This document shows, in pieces, positions 43,747 to 52,766 of a stretch of 64,000 bases of DNA; position 1 is the first letter of the stretch, and each line of letters opens with the position of its first letter. The stretch spans positions 1 through 64,000 of the forward strand of contig CAIVPX010000131.1 of NCBI GenBank assembly GCA_903907905.1, in the 5' to 3' direction. The notes below the pieces were generated by a model. The model did no database searches, had not been told where the DNA came from, and saw only the letters and a program-made list of their open reading frames with translations. This stretch comes from an uncultured bacterium. Its GTDB lineage: Bacteria; Pseudomonadota; Gammaproteobacteria; Burkholderiales; Burkholderiaceae_E. The position numbers and the translations under genes are program-made.

Positions 43747-43932
43747 TTTGCCTGCAGGGCCGGCCAAGCCGGCTGATGATGGTCAACCCACCATTTTACC
43801 CCGGAAGCTCGATTGCACGAGTCGGGCTGAATTGACACCCTGGTAAGTAATACGCTGTAATGAAAGGCTTTTCTGCAAACTCATGGGCAAATGCCGCCTG
43901 GCATCTCGCCTTTTGCCTCCAAGGATTCCTCT
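43747..43932. other. Divergent dnaA-rpmH intergenic region, strand-switch point
   Basis: Replication genes read leftward from here and the rpmH-yidC-mnmE genes read rightward. This divergence is usual at or close to oriC. The 186 bases hold the rpmH promoter and presumably the dnaA promoter. I find no match to TTATNCACA on either strand, so it does not look like a complete origin on its own. Confidence 0.5.
43832..43861 (+). promoter_or_regulatory. Candidate sigma-70 promoter for rpmH
   Basis: A perfect -35 TTGACA (43832-43837), an 18-base spacer and -10 TGTAAT (43856-43861, one mismatch to TATAAT) lie about 70 bases before the rpmH start. This is a strong match for a ribosomal protein gene promoter. 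Inference from sequence only. Confidence 0.65.
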
Positions 43933-44067
43933 ATGAAGCGCACTTATCAGCCATCGGTTACGCGGCGCAAGCGTACGCACGGATTTCTCGTCCGGATGAA
44001 GACCCGTGGTGGGCGTGCTGTCATTCGCGCGCGTCGAGCCAAAGGTCGCAAGCGGATCGCCGTCTGA
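43933..44067 (+). CDS. rpmH: 50S ribosomal protein L34
   Basis: A 44-residue, highly basic protein reading [18 protein letters not shown] at the start and [10 protein letters not shown] at the end, identical in layout to L34 of other proteobacteria. AAGGA is found 7 bases before the ATG. L34 is a late-assembly large-subunit protein. It is divergent from dnaA and leads the rpmH-rnpA-yidD-yidC-mnmE series. Confidence 0.98.
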   Translation: MKRTYQPSVTRRKRTHGFLVRMKTRGGRAVIRARRAKGRKRIAV

Positions 44068-44131
44068 GTCCGTCTGCTCTGGCTGGCCCACGTTTCGAAA
44101 CAGGCCGAGCAGGCCCCCGCGGCGCAGTCCA

Positions 44132-44524
44132 ATGCACACAGCCGAATACGCTGACCCCCGCTCGCCGGGGCAGCGCGTCGCCGTTCCGGCGATGCTCGCC
44201 ACCCGGCCAGTGTGTACCAGCGAACTTTTCAGCCTTTATCGCCAGACAGTGGCGCCCGCACCGGGGTTACTGTTGATGGCTATTCCGAAGCGGGTGCTGG
44301 GCCGGGCGGTTGATCGCAATCAGGTTCGGCGCATTGCGCGTGAGAGTTGGCGTGCGGTGCGAGGCCCTCAGTGCTCGCAGGCAATCCTGCTTCGCCTCAA
44401 GCGCCGTCCCCAGCGTTTCGAGGGCCTGCCTCGCGGCGCGCTCAAGCAGCTCTGGCGCCTCGAAATCGACAGGCTGATGCAGCGATGGCAGCAGTTGGCT
44501 GACACGCATGGCCCGAGGCGTTGA
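44132..44524 (+). CDS. rnpA: Ribonuclease P protein component
   Basis: A basic protein of about 130 residues. The RNR motif RAVDRNQVRRIARESWR, preceded by SELFSLYRQ and LLLMAIPKRVLGR, is diagnostic for RnpA, which helps the RNase P RNA bind pre-tRNA. The N-terminal start is uncertain: ATG 44132 gives a slightly long N-terminus and ATG 44192 a short one (110 residues), and neither has a clear ribosome binding site. The stop overlaps the yidD start by one base (TGATG). Confidence 0.9.
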   Translation: MHTAEYADPRSPGQRVAVPAMLATRPVCTSELFSLYRQTVAPAPGLLLMAIPKRVLGRAVDRNQVRRIARESWRAVRGPQCSQAILLRLKRRPQRFEGLPRGALKQLWRLEIDRLMQRWQQLADTHGPRR

Positions 44525-44838
44525 TGCTTCGCGCCCTGTTGCTTGCACTGATTCATGTTTACCGAGCGGCTATCAACCCCTTCGTGCCATCGCGCTGTCG
44601 GTTTTTGCCGACCTGTTCCGATTACGCAGTTCAGGCGCTCAGACGGCATGGGGCACTCGCAGGTGTTTGGTTGATGGCAAGACGCCTGGCCCGCTGCCAC
44701 CCCTTTGGCGGCAGCGGAATTGATGAGGTCCCCTCGCAAGCTCCGGTTTTCCGTTGCGCGTGTATCGGCTTTCATGGCTCGAAACGCGTCCTTCACCCCG
44801 AACACACTGAATCCCCACCATGCAGACCCAGCGCCTGA
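44524..44838 (+). CDS. yidD: Membrane protein insertion efficiency factor YidD
   Basis: A 104-residue protein whose first 70 residues are YidD: an amphipathic N-terminal helix (MLRALLLALIHVYRAAI) and PSRCRFLPTCSDYAVQALRRHG. YidD supports YidC-dependent membrane insertion at the inner membrane. The last 35 residues go beyond the usual 70-85 residue family length and have no visible conservation. ATG 44524 overlaps the rnpA stop by one base; the stop lies 19 bases inside yidC, so the three genes are tightly linked. Confidence 0.93.
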   Translation: MLRALLLALIHVYRAAINPFVPSRCRFLPTCSDYAVQALRRHGALAGVWLMARRLARCHPFGGSGIDEVPSQAPVFRCACIGFHGSKRVLHPEHTESPPCRPSA

Positions 44839-46565
44839 TCCTCTGGATCATCTTTTCGATGTCCATTCTGTTCCTTTGGGATGCCTGGCAAAGGCACAAC
44901 GGGCAGCCGACCTTTTTTGGCTCGAACACCCAGCAGTCCCAGTCGTCCCAAAGTCCCGCAGCCCCTGGGGCAGCCGTACCATCTGGCACCGCGCCTACCA
45001 CCGATTCCAGCGTACCACCTGCACCGGCGGGGGCGTCTTCATCGGTGCCGGGTGCTGCGCCTTTGGCCGACACGGCGCCTGCGCCGGCGGCCGAAACCGT
45101 TCGTCTGCGCAATGACCTGCTGTCGCTCGATATCGACCTGGCAGGCGCCCAGGTGCGCCGGGCCGAGTTGCTGCGGCATCGCGACACCGCAGCTTCCGGC
45201 AACGTTGTGTTGCTGGATGTGCGGGCCGGCAGTACCTACCTGGCGCAAAGCGGGCTCATCGGTGCACCCGAAGGCGCCGGCGCGTTTCCCAATCACCGAA
45301 GCCCGATGCGGGTTCGCGAGGGCGGTCTGCCGCGTGAGCTGGGCAACTCAGGCGAGGCGGCGGGAGTCACCCTGGTGGCAGAGGGCGGGGGCGTGCGCCT
45401 TGAGCGCACGCTCAGGCTCGCGCGCGGCTCGTATGTGCTTGAGGTGAGCGATCGCATCATCAACACCGGAGCAGTCAAAGTCTCGCCCATCTTGTACATG
45501 CAACTCACTCGCGACTCCAATCCGCCGCCTGGGGGCTCGCAGTTTTACAGTACCTACGTGGGTCCGGTGATTTATACCGACAAGGAAAAATTTCAGAAGA
45601 TCGATTTCGGCGACATTGAAAAAGGCAAAGCCAAGACACCCGCCAGCGCGAGCGACGGCTGGCTGGGCATCATCCAGCATTATTTCGTCTCCGCCTGGTT
45701 GCCCGCTGACAAGCTAGCCCGTGAGTTTTACACCCGCAAGGTTGACGCCAAGCTCTACTCGGTAGGCACGAAGCTCACGGTGGGCGATCTCGCGCCCGGT
45801 GCTGAAACAACTGTTGCCTCGCGTCTGCTGGTAGGCCCGCAGGATCAGCACATGCTCGAGACGTTGGCGCCAGGTCTCGATCTGGTGGTCGATTACGGCT
45901 TCCTCACGGTCATCGCCAAACCCATTTTCTGGCTGCTCGAAAAACTTCACGGCATCGTCGGTAACTGGGGGTGGGCGATCGTGCTCCTCACCATCGTTAT
46001 CAAGACGCTGTTCTATCCGCTTCAGGCCGCCAGCTACCGTTCGATGGCGCGCATGAAGGCGGTGACGCCCCGACTGATGGCGCTTCGAGAGCGCTATGGT
46101 GACGATCGTGTGCGGCTCAATCAGGCGATGATGGAGTTGTACAAGACCGAGAAGATCAATCCGTTGGGCGGTTGCCTGCCGATCGTGGTGCAGATCCCCG
46201 TGTTCATCTCGCTCTATTGGGTGCTGCTGGCTTCAGTCGAGATGCGGGATGCGCCCTGGATCGGCTGGATCCAGGATCTGGCTGCGCCCGATACGCTGTT
46301 TGGCGTGGTGCCGGGCCTCGACATGCCCGTCGGTTTGCTGCCCATTCTCATGGCGGTCACGATGTTCATCCAGACCAAGCTCAATCCCACGCCGCCGGAC
46401 CCCATCCAAGCCAAGATGATGATGATCATGCCGCTGGTGTTCTCGGTCATGTTCTTCTTCTTTCCCGCGGGTCTGGTGCTCTACTGGCTGGTGAACAACA
46501 TCTACTCGATCGTGCAGCAGTGGGCCATCACGCGCAGCATCGAAAATTCGAAGAAGGCGGGCTGA
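44820..46565 (+). CDS. yidC: Membrane protein insertase YidC
   Basis: A 581-residue YidC of the Gram-negative type: N-terminal membrane anchor (LILWIIFSMSILFLWDAWQ), Pro/Ala/Ser-rich linker (about 35-90), a large periplasmic beta domain (about 95-350) and the conserved five-helix insertase core (about 365-570) with NPLGGCLPIVVQIPVFISLYW-like and FFFFPAGLVLYWLVNN segments. It inserts proteins alone or with SecYEG. The start overlaps the yidD end. Confidence 0.98.
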   Translation: MQTQRLILWIIFSMSILFLWDAWQRHNGQPTFFGSNTQQSQSSQSPAAPGAAVPSGTAPTTDSSVPPAPAGASSSVPGAAPLADTAPAPAAETVRLRNDLLSLDIDLAGAQVRRAELLRHRDTAASGNVVLLDVRAGSTYLAQSGLIGAPEGAGAFPNHRSPMRVREGGLPRELGNSGEAAGVTLVAEGGGVRLERTLRLARGSYVLEVSDRIINTGAVKVSPILYMQLTRDSNPPPGGSQFYSTYVGPVIYTDKEKFQKIDFGDIEKGKAKTPASASDGWLGIIQHYFVSAWLPADKLAREFYTRKVDAKLYSVGTKLTVGDLAPGAETTVASRLLVGPQDQHMLETLAPGLDLVVDYGFLTVIAKPIFWLLEKLHGIVGNWGWAIVLLTIVIKTLFYPLQAASYRSMARMKAVTPRLMALRERYGDDRVRLNQAMMELYKTEKINPLGGCLPIVVQIPVFISLYWVLLASVEMRDAPWIGWIQDLAAPDTLFGVVPGLDMPVGLLPILMAVTMFIQTKLNPTPPDPIQAKMMMIMPLVFSVMFFFFPAGLVLYWLVNNIYSIVQQWAITRSIENSKKAG

Positions 46566-46645
46566 GTCTTTGCGGCGAGGCTGCGAGGCTCTCGGGTGTG
46601 ATGGCTGCGCTCATGCGCGGGCTGTGAACGGCGGCTGAGGCGGTC

Positions 46646-48025
46646 GTGGATGACACCCGTCCGATCGCAGCAATCGCCACGGCTGCCGGGCGTGGCGCAA
46701 TCGGGGTGGTGCGCGTCTCGGGTCGCAATATCAGTGGCATTGCACGCACGCTGACCGGTCGCGCGCTCGAGCCGCGCCGGGCCCACTATCTGCCGTTTCT
46801 CGATGCGCAAGGCGAGGCGATCGACCAGGGCCTGGCGATCTTCTTTCCGGCGCCGCACTCGTTCACGGGCGAAGACGTGCTCGAGCTGCAGGGCCATGGC
46901 GGCCCGGTGGTGATGCAGTTGCTGTTGCGGCGCGCGCTCGAAGCCGGCCGCGAACAGGGGCTGCGATTGGCCGAGCCGGGTGAGTTCACCCGTCGGGCAT
47001 TTCTCAACGACAAGCTTGATCTGGCCCAGGCCGAGGCGGTTGCCGACCTGATCGATGCCAGCACCGAGCGCGCCGCGCGTTCGGCCAGCCGCTCACTGGC
47101 GGGCGAGTTCTCGCGCGCGGTGGGAACCCTGCAGTCGCAGCTCACTGAGTTGCGCATGCTGGTCGAGGCGACACTCGATTTTCCCGAAGAAGAGATCGAT
47201 TTTCTCGAAGCGGCCCGCGCGGCCGAGCGGCTCGATGCCTGCGCGCACGCGCTCGAAGTGGTCATGCGATCGGCGCGGCGCGGGGCGTTGCTGCGCGAGG
47301 GGCTCACGGTGGTGCTGGTGGGCGAACCGAACGTGGGCAAGAGTTCATTGCTCAACGCCCTGGCCGGGGCCGAGCTTGCGATCGTCACGCCGGTGGCGGG
47401 CACCACACGTGACCGCATCACGCAGGCGATTCAGATCGAGGGCGTGGCGGTCAATGTGGTCGATACGGCCGGTCTTCGCGAGACGCGTGACGAGGTCGAG
47501 CGCATCGGCATCGAGCGCACCTGGGGCGCCGTGCGCGAGGCCGATGTCGTGCTGCATCTGCTCGATGCCAGGCAGATGGTTGCGGGCGAGCTCCGGGCCG
47601 CCGCTCAGGACATCGAGCGCGCACTGGTCGAGCAGTTGCCGGCAACGGTGGCGCGGCTGCAGGTCTGCAACAAGCGCGACCTGCTGGCCGCCGAGCCGCC
47701 CGCCGATACGCCCGAGCGCCTGTGGATCTCGGCGCAAACCGGTTCGGGCATCGAGGCGCTCAGGCGCCGCCTGCTCGAGCTGGCGGGCGGCGAGCCCGGT
47801 GCGGAGACGACCTTCATCGCGCGCGAGCGGCATCTGCAGGCGCTCGCGGCGGCATCGATCCATCTGGACGAGGCGCGGGCGTGCGTGGCCGCAGGCGACG
47901 AGCGGCTCGAGCTGCTCGCCGAGGAGCTGCGCCTGGCTCAGGAGGCGCTGGGTGAGATCACTGGCAGGCTGAGCGCCGATGCGCTGTTGGGGGAGATTTT
48001 CGGGCGGTTTTGTATTGGGAAGTAG
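46646..48025 (+). CDS. mnmE: tRNA uridine-5-carboxymethylaminomethyl(34) synthesis GTPase MnmE
   Basis: A 459-residue MnmE. The N-terminal formyl-THF-binding domain (to about 118), helical domain and inserted G domain ([12 protein letters not shown] at about 225, DTAGLRET at about 272, NKRD) are complete, and the protein ends in the C-terminal motif FCIGK, whose cysteine is catalytic-site conserved. With MnmG it modifies wobble uridines. The start is GTG with GAGG about 6 bases upstream. The stop is 6 bases from the convergent RraA-like gene. Confidence 0.98.
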   Translation: MDDTRPIAAIATAAGRGAIGVVRVSGRNISGIARTLTGRALEPRRAHYLPFLDAQGEAIDQGLAIFFPAPHSFTGEDVLELQGHGGPVVMQLLLRRALEAGREQGLRLAEPGEFTRRAFLNDKLDLAQAEAVADLIDASTERAARSASRSLAGEFSRAVGTLQSQLTELRMLVEATLDFPEEEIDFLEAARAAERLDACAHALEVVMRSARRGALLREGLTVVLVGEPNVGKSSLLNALAGAELAIVTPVAGTTRDRITQAIQIEGVAVNVVDTAGLRETRDEVERIGIERTWGAVREADVVLHLLDARQMVAGELRAAAQDIERALVEQLPATVARLQVCNKRDLLAAEPPADTPERLWISAQTGSGIEALRRRLLELAGGEPGAETTFIARERHLQALAAASIHLDEARACVAAGDERLELLAEELRLAQEALGEITGRLSADALLGEIFGRFCIGK

Positions 48026-48031
48026 GGAGCC

Positions 48032-48736
48032 TCAACCCGCCTCGTCCAAACCCAGCTTCGCCGCCGCCGCAAACGCCGCCACCGCCGCCTCGGCGCTGAA
48101 CTTCGGTTGGCGGGCCGCCTCGATCAAGACCTTTTCTCGTCGCTGGATCAGACGGGCGGCGGCCGGCAGCTTTCCGGCCAGTTCCGCGGGAAAGCTCACC
48201 GCACCATGCCGGTCGGCGTGGATCAGTTGCCCGGGGCGGGTGTGCAGACCGGCCACCTCCACCGGTGTTCCCCAGTCGACGATGTGGCCGTGGCCGTGGC
48301 TGGGGGTGACGGCGGCGGCCACGATCTGAAAGCCCTTCGGCAAGAGCGGCCAGTCGCGAAATGCACCATCGGTGATGACGCCGATCGCGCCCAGCCCCTT
48401 GTGGATGGCCGCGTTGACATCGCCCCAGATGCCGCCGAAACCGGTGGGCTGATCCAGATCCTGGACCACCATGACCGCAGGTCCCGGCGCCTGCTGCACA
48501 TAGGTGTAATAGTTGCCGCGAATGGCTGCCGCCTCCTGCGCGCTTCGACCGGCGGGCACGCGGCTGCGGATGCGCGCGGTGGCGGCCAATCCCACCATGG
48601 GCGGTGCGTCGGGAAACGCGCAGATCAGGGTGCGGTCGGTGAAGCTGATGTCGCTGCGCTCAGGGCTCAACAGATCGAGCGCATTGCAGATCGTTGGCGT
48701 ATCGAATGTCGATAACTCGCGGATGAGGTCGTGCAT
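48032..48736 (-). CDS. RraA family protein (4-hydroxy-4-methyl-2-oxoglutarate aldolase-like)
   Basis: A 234-residue RraA/HMG-aldolase-fold protein. The region GGIWGDVNAAIHKGLGAIGV and the TDGAFRDW motif match the active-site loop of class II pyruvate aldolases in this family. Many such proteins also act as oxaloacetate decarboxylases; a role as an RNase E regulator is less likely outside enterics. ATG 48736 is chosen because MHDLIRELSTFDTPTICNAL is the family start; the upstream ORF extension overlaps the divergent oxygenase gene. The substrate is unknown. Confidence 0.85.
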   Translation of the reverse strand: MHDLIRELSTFDTPTICNALDLLSPERSDISFTDRTLICAFPDAPPMVGLAATARIRSRVPAGRSAQEAAAIRGNYYTYVQQAPGPAVMVVQDLDQPTGFGGIWGDVNAAIHKGLGAIGVITDGAFRDWPLLPKGFQIVAAAVTPSHGHGHIVDWGTPVEVAGLHTRPGQLIHADRHGAVSFPAELAGKLPAAARLIQRREKVLIEAARQPKFSAEAAVAAFAAAAKLGLDEAG

Positions 48737-48860
48737 GGGGGCGGGCTCCGTTCGGTCGGATCGGGTGCGGGGCATTCTGGAATCACGCCGTCGCATGTTG
48801 ACAGGGATCGCGCGCGCGCACGACACTGCGTTTCGTCCAGGGTTCTCGAGGTGGCAGTCC

Positions 48861-49937
48861 ATGGTCCAGACACACGGCTCTTCGCAGACTGGCGCGCAGG
48901 CGGTCTCTGCCGAGTTGGCGCTGGGTGATCGCGCGGCGAGCGGCTCGCTCACTGAAATTCCGATTCTCGATCTCGGCGATTTCCTGGCTGGCAAGCCCGG
49001 CGCCCACGACGCGACGGCTGCGCAGTTGCGTTGGGCGCTCGAGAACATCGGCTTTTTCTACGTTCGCGGTCACGGCATCGCCGAGTCGATGATCGAACGC
49101 ATCTTTGCCGAGACCCGACGCTTTCACGGCCAGCCCGACGACGAGAAGATGAAGATTCATCTCAACTCGTCCAACCGGGGCTACATGCCGCTTCGCGGCC
49201 ACGCCCAGCGGCACAGCGCGCTCAACAAGAACCCCAAGCCCAACGAGAACGAGAGCTTTTTCGCCAAGCGCGAGCAGGATCCGAATGATCCGGCGGTCAA
49301 GGCGGGCAAGCCGTTTCGCGGGCCCAATCAGTGGCCAGACGATCTGCCCGGGTTTCGGGAAACCGTTCTCGACTATCACGGCACCATGAGCGAGCTGGCC
49401 TATCGGATGCTGCCGCTCTATGCGCGTTCGCTGGGCCTGGCCGACGACCATTTCAAACCTGCGTTTGGCAAGGGTGGCGAGATCACCGTGCGGATGATCC
49501 ATTACCCGCAGGCCACTGAAGAACATGTCCGCGAAAATGTGTTCGGCACGGCTGCACATACCGACCGCAACCTGTTCACCATTCTTGCGCCGGGCGACAC
49601 CCCGGGGCTGCAGATCATGATGCCGGGCGGCCAATGGCTCGAGGCCCCGCTCGTGCCCGGGACCTTCGTGGTCAATGCCGGCGATACGCTGCGGCGCTGG
49701 ACCAATGATCGCTATCTGTCCACACCGCATCGCGTGCTCAATGTGAGCGGACGCGACCGCTACTCGGTGGCCTTTTTCGTTGCAACCGACTTCGAGGCGA
49801 TGATCGAGTGCCTGCCGACCTGCCAGAGCGCCGAGCGGCCTGCCCTGTATCCGCCCGTGCTTTACGAGACGATGTTCACCGAGTTTGTCAGCGCCAACTA
49901 TGCAAACCAACAGGCGGGTCATGCAAAGATCGCATGA
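48861..49937 (+). CDS. 2-oxoglutarate/Fe(II)-dependent oxygenase, isopenicillin N synthase family
   Basis: A 358-residue protein with the DIOX_N region (EIPILDLGDFLAG, IGFFYVRGHGI) and the jelly-roll core. The facial triad is visible as His and Asp in AAHTDRNLFT and the distal His in STPHRVLN, with the 2-oxoglutarate-binding Arg in RYSVAFF. It hydroxylates or desaturates a small molecule; the substrate is unknown. ATG 48861 has GAGG upstream; ATG 48795 would add 22 residues. The ABC importer operon begins 148 bases downstream on the same strand, so the two may share a substrate. Confidence 0.88.
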   Translation: MVQTHGSSQTGAQAVSAELALGDRAASGSLTEIPILDLGDFLAGKPGAHDATAAQLRWALENIGFFYVRGHGIAESMIERIFAETRRFHGQPDDEKMKIHLNSSNRGYMPLRGHAQRHSALNKNPKPNENESFFAKREQDPNDPAVKAGKPFRGPNQWPDDLPGFRETVLDYHGTMSELAYRMLPLYARSLGLADDHFKPAFGKGGEITVRMIHYPQATEEHVRENVFGTAAHTDRNLFTILAPGDTPGLQIMMPGGQWLEAPLVPGTFVVNAGDTLRRWTNDRYLSTPHRVLNVSGRDRYSVAFFVATDFEAMIECLPTCQSAERPALYPPVLYETMFTEFVSANYANQQAGHAKIA

Positions 49938-50005
49938 GCGTGGGCGGCGCAGCGTTTGATGATGGTTTTCCCTTGCGATCACCCGGCCGACCCGAACGAT
50001 AGGTG

Positions 50006-50030
50006 GATGCTTTGAGCGATTCGAAGCATC
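50006..50030. other. Inverted repeat (hairpin 1) upstream of the ABC importer operon
   Basis: GATGCTT (50006-50012) and AAGCATC (50024-50030) are perfect reverse complements; three further inner positions can pair (one G-U), leaving a 5-base loop. No T-run follows. It may be a terminator-like element for the oxygenase gene or part of the importer leader. Confidence 0.6.
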
Positions 50031-50048
50031 TCGTTAAGACCGATTGAT

Positions 50049-50067
50049 GCGCGCCGATTTGGCGCGC
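50049..50067. other. GC-only inverted repeat (hairpin 2) just before the importer ribosome binding site
   Basis: GCGCGCC and GGCGCGC pair perfectly around the loop GATTT. The hairpin ends 6 bases before the GAGGAG ribosome binding site of the receptor gene at 50086, so it could affect translation start. Confidence 0.6.
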
Positions 50068-50085
50068 CGAGTTGAGGAGAGTCTC

Positions 50086-51684
50086 ATGATTGCGCTGCGA
50101 TCCCGGCTGAACACGCTAGTTATCGGCTTTGCGCTGTGCGCCGCACAAAGCGCCCTCGCGCAGACCCAACCCGCCTCGCCCGTACTGGTCTGGGGCGACC
50201 AGGTCACAGCCAATCTCGACCCGCACATCGGCCAGACCGGTGTGCCTGACCAGTTCGTGGTCATCAATGTGTATGACACCCTTTACCGGTACCAGGGCCC
50301 GGAGGGCAAACTCGTTCCCTGGCTTGCCACCGGCTACAAGGTAAGCGAGGACCGGCTGAGTTGGACCTTTACGCTGCGCCCCGGGGTCAAGTTTCATGAC
50401 GGCAGCGAGATCACGGCCGACGACGTGGTCTACAGTTTTCATCGGGCGCTCGCCATGAACGGCCCTGTGATTGGCCCCTTCCGAAAGGTGCTCAAGGCCG
50501 AGGGCGTTCGGGCGATTGATCCGCTGACCGTGTCGTTCACGCTCAACGAGGTGTATGCACCGTTCTTCTCGACTGTTCCGGCGATTGCCATCGTCAACCG
50601 CCGGCAGATCGAGGCCAACGTGAAGGACGGGGATCGTGGTACTGGGTGGCTGTCGCAAAATTCCGCAGGCTCGGGTGCTTACATCATCAGGCCGGGAAGC
50701 TTCGAGTCGTACAAGGTCTTTCAGATGACCCGCAACCCCAATCATTTCATGGGGTGGTCGCACAATGCCCGGCCGATCGAAACCGTGCGGGCCCAGGGTT
50801 TTCCGGAAACGTCCACTCAGGTCAATGCGCTACTGAAGGGCGAGGTGAGCGCGGGTAACAGCTACCTCAATCCCACCCAGATGGATCGTTTGGGGCGCTC
50901 GCGCGACATCGGGTTTCAGGAGGCTGAGTCGATGCGGGTCTATGTGATCCGCATGCACAATCAGCGCCCGCCCTTCGACAACATCAATACCCGGCGCTGC
51001 TTCAGTTGGGCCTTCAATTACGAGGGCTTCATCTCGGCCATTCTCAAGAATGTCGGCGTGCGCAACCCCGGCCCCCTGCCCAAGAACATGTGGGGCTATC
51101 CGTCCGACCTGGTGGGCTACCGCTACGACATGGCCAAGGCCAAGGAGGCTTGTGACCGCGCGCGTGCCGAGGGCGCGAACCTCGATCGCGAGATCGAGAT
51201 CCACACCATTCCGCACAACTCGCAGACCACCGACGCGGCCCAGATGCTGCAAAGTGACATGAAAAAGCTGGGCGTCAACATCAAGATCGTGCCGCGCAAT
51301 GGCTCGCAGCTCTTTGCGAGCGCAGGCAAGATTGACACCACCCCGGATCTCTGGACGCACTGGGTGTCTGCCTACTTTCTCGATCCGGAAAACTGGGTCG
51401 GCCAGATGTATTCGACCCGCTATCAGGGCAGCTGGACCGCCGGCTCCTGGTACCAGAACGCAAAGGTCGAAAGCCTGTTGCAAACGGCCCGCACCGAACT
51501 GGATCAGGCCAAGCGCACGCCGATGTACGAGCAGGCCATTCGCCAGATCGTCGATGATGCGGCAGACATCTGGGTTTACAACACGGTGCAGAAGCGGCCG
51601 ATCAATGCGCGTCTGCGCGGCATCGACTTCACGCCGGTCGGGGCCGGCTCCGAAATCCGGACGATGTACTTTGCGGAGAAGTAA
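50086..51684 (+). CDS. ABC transporter substrate-binding protein, family 5 (DppA/OppA type)
   Basis: A 532-residue periplasmic receptor. A signal peptide (to about ALAQTQ, residue 25) precedes an SBP_bac_5 domain with LSWTFTLRPGVKFHDGSEITADDVVYS (in pieces), the usual motif of peptide/nickel-type receptors. It captures the substrate for the permeases and ATPases that follow. ATG 50086 has a GAGGAG site; the upstream ATG at 50044 lies inside hairpin 2. The substrate may be a peptide, glycoside or another organic solute. Confidence 0.93.
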   Translation: MIALRSRLNTLVIGFALCAAQSALAQTQPASPVLVWGDQVTANLDPHIGQTGVPDQFVVINVYDTLYRYQGPEGKLVPWLATGYKVSEDRLSWTFTLRPGVKFHDGSEITADDVVYSFHRALAMNGPVIGPFRKVLKAEGVRAIDPLTVSFTLNEVYAPFFSTVPAIAIVNRRQIEANVKDGDRGTGWLSQNSAGSGAYIIRPGSFESYKVFQMTRNPNHFMGWSHNARPIETVRAQGFPETSTQVNALLKGEVSAGNSYLNPTQMDRLGRSRDIGFQEAESMRVYVIRMHNQRPPFDNINTRRCFSWAFNYEGFISAILKNVGVRNPGPLPKNMWGYPSDLVGYRYDMAKAKEACDRARAEGANLDREIEIHTIPHNSQTTDAAQMLQSDMKKLGVNIKIVPRNGSQLFASAGKIDTTPDLWTHWVSAYFLDPENWVGQMYSTRYQGSWTAGSWYQNAKVESLLQTARTELDQAKRTPMYEQAIRQIVDDAADIWVYNTVQKRPINARLRGIDFTPVGAGSEIRTMYFAEK

Positions 51685-51752
51685 TCGCTATCCGGACCTG
51701 GTGCAGTCCACCCAACCGGTGGCGCTCATGAACGCCGTTTGGGTGTGACGCG

Positions 51753-52766
51753 GTGCTGATCCGCTTTGCGCTCTGGCGCCTGTTGCTGATGCTGCCCTCG
51801 TTGCTGGGCCTGATGGTGATGGTGTTCGTGCTGATCCGGGTCGTGCCCAATGATCCCGCGGTGCTGTTGGCGGGGCCCACCGCGTCGGCCGAGCAGGTCC
51901 AGGAGATTCGCCACAAGCACGGCTTCGACCAACCGATTACGGTCCAGCTCTATCGCTATGTCGCGCAGTTGGGCGAGGCCGGTCTTGGCAACAGCATCTT
52001 CACCGGCCGGCCCGTGGCAGCCGACATCCTCGCCGCCTTGCCGGCCACGCTGGAGCTGACGCTGGTGGCGCTGGCGCTGGCGGTGGCGATCGGCATCGCG
52101 CTCGGTGCCGTCGCGGCAAGCCAGTACAACCGGATGGTCGATTTCGTCATCCGTATCAGCACCGTAGCCGGGCTGGCGCTTGCCTCGTTCTGGTTCGCCA
52201 TCCTGCTGCAGTTGCTGTTTTCAATGGAGCTGGGGTGGTTGCCGCTCAGCGGCCGGCTTGATCCCGATCTGGAGCGTCCGCCCGAGCTGACCGGACTGCT
52301 GCTTATCGACAGCCTGATCGGCGGCCGCTTCGAAGTGTTCGTCGATGCACTGGCGCATCTGGTGCTGCCTGCCGTCACGCTGGCGATCGCGCCCTGCGCC
52401 ACCATTGCGCGCTTTGTGCGCAGCGGCATGGTTGAAACCCTGCAGAAAGATTTCGTTCACTACGAAGAAGCGATGGGCTATCCGCGCTTTCGGATCATTG
52501 GCGTGTATGCCCTGCGCAATTCGGTGGTGGCGGCGGTCACGCAGATCGGCCTGCTCTTTGGTGCGCTGATGGGCGGCGCGGTGGCGATCGAGTACATCTA
52601 CGATTGGCCCGGCATCGGCAGCTATGCGGTGCGCGCGGTGCTCGACTCTGACTACAACGCCATCCTCGCCGTCACGCTGCTGATCGGCGTGGTCTATGCG
52701 ATCGTCAATATCCTGGTCGATATCGCGCTGGCCCTGATCGATCCAAGAGTCGGGGACCAGCTGTGA
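51753..52766 (+). CDS. ABC transporter permease, DppB/OppB type
   Basis: A 337-residue inner-membrane permease with about six membrane segments and the N-terminal signature LIRFALWRLLLMLPSLLGLM followed by RVVPNDPAVLLAG. The EAA-like coupling segment (YEEAMGYPRFRIIGVYALRNS region) is present. The start is GTG. The stop overlaps the next permease by one base (TGATG). Confidence 0.93.
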   Translation: MLIRFALWRLLLMLPSLLGLMVMVFVLIRVVPNDPAVLLAGPTASAEQVQEIRHKHGFDQPITVQLYRYVAQLGEAGLGNSIFTGRPVAADILAALPATLELTLVALALAVAIGIALGAVAASQYNRMVDFVIRISTVAGLALASFWFAILLQLLFSMELGWLPLSGRLDPDLERPPELTGLLLIDSLIGGRFEVFVDALAHLVLPAVTLAIAPCATIARFVRSGMVETLQKDFVHYEEAMGYPRFRIIGVYALRNSVVAAVTQIGLLFGALMGGAVAIEYIYDWPGIGSYAVRAVLDSDYNAILAVTLLIGVVYAIVNILVDIALALIDPRVGDQL

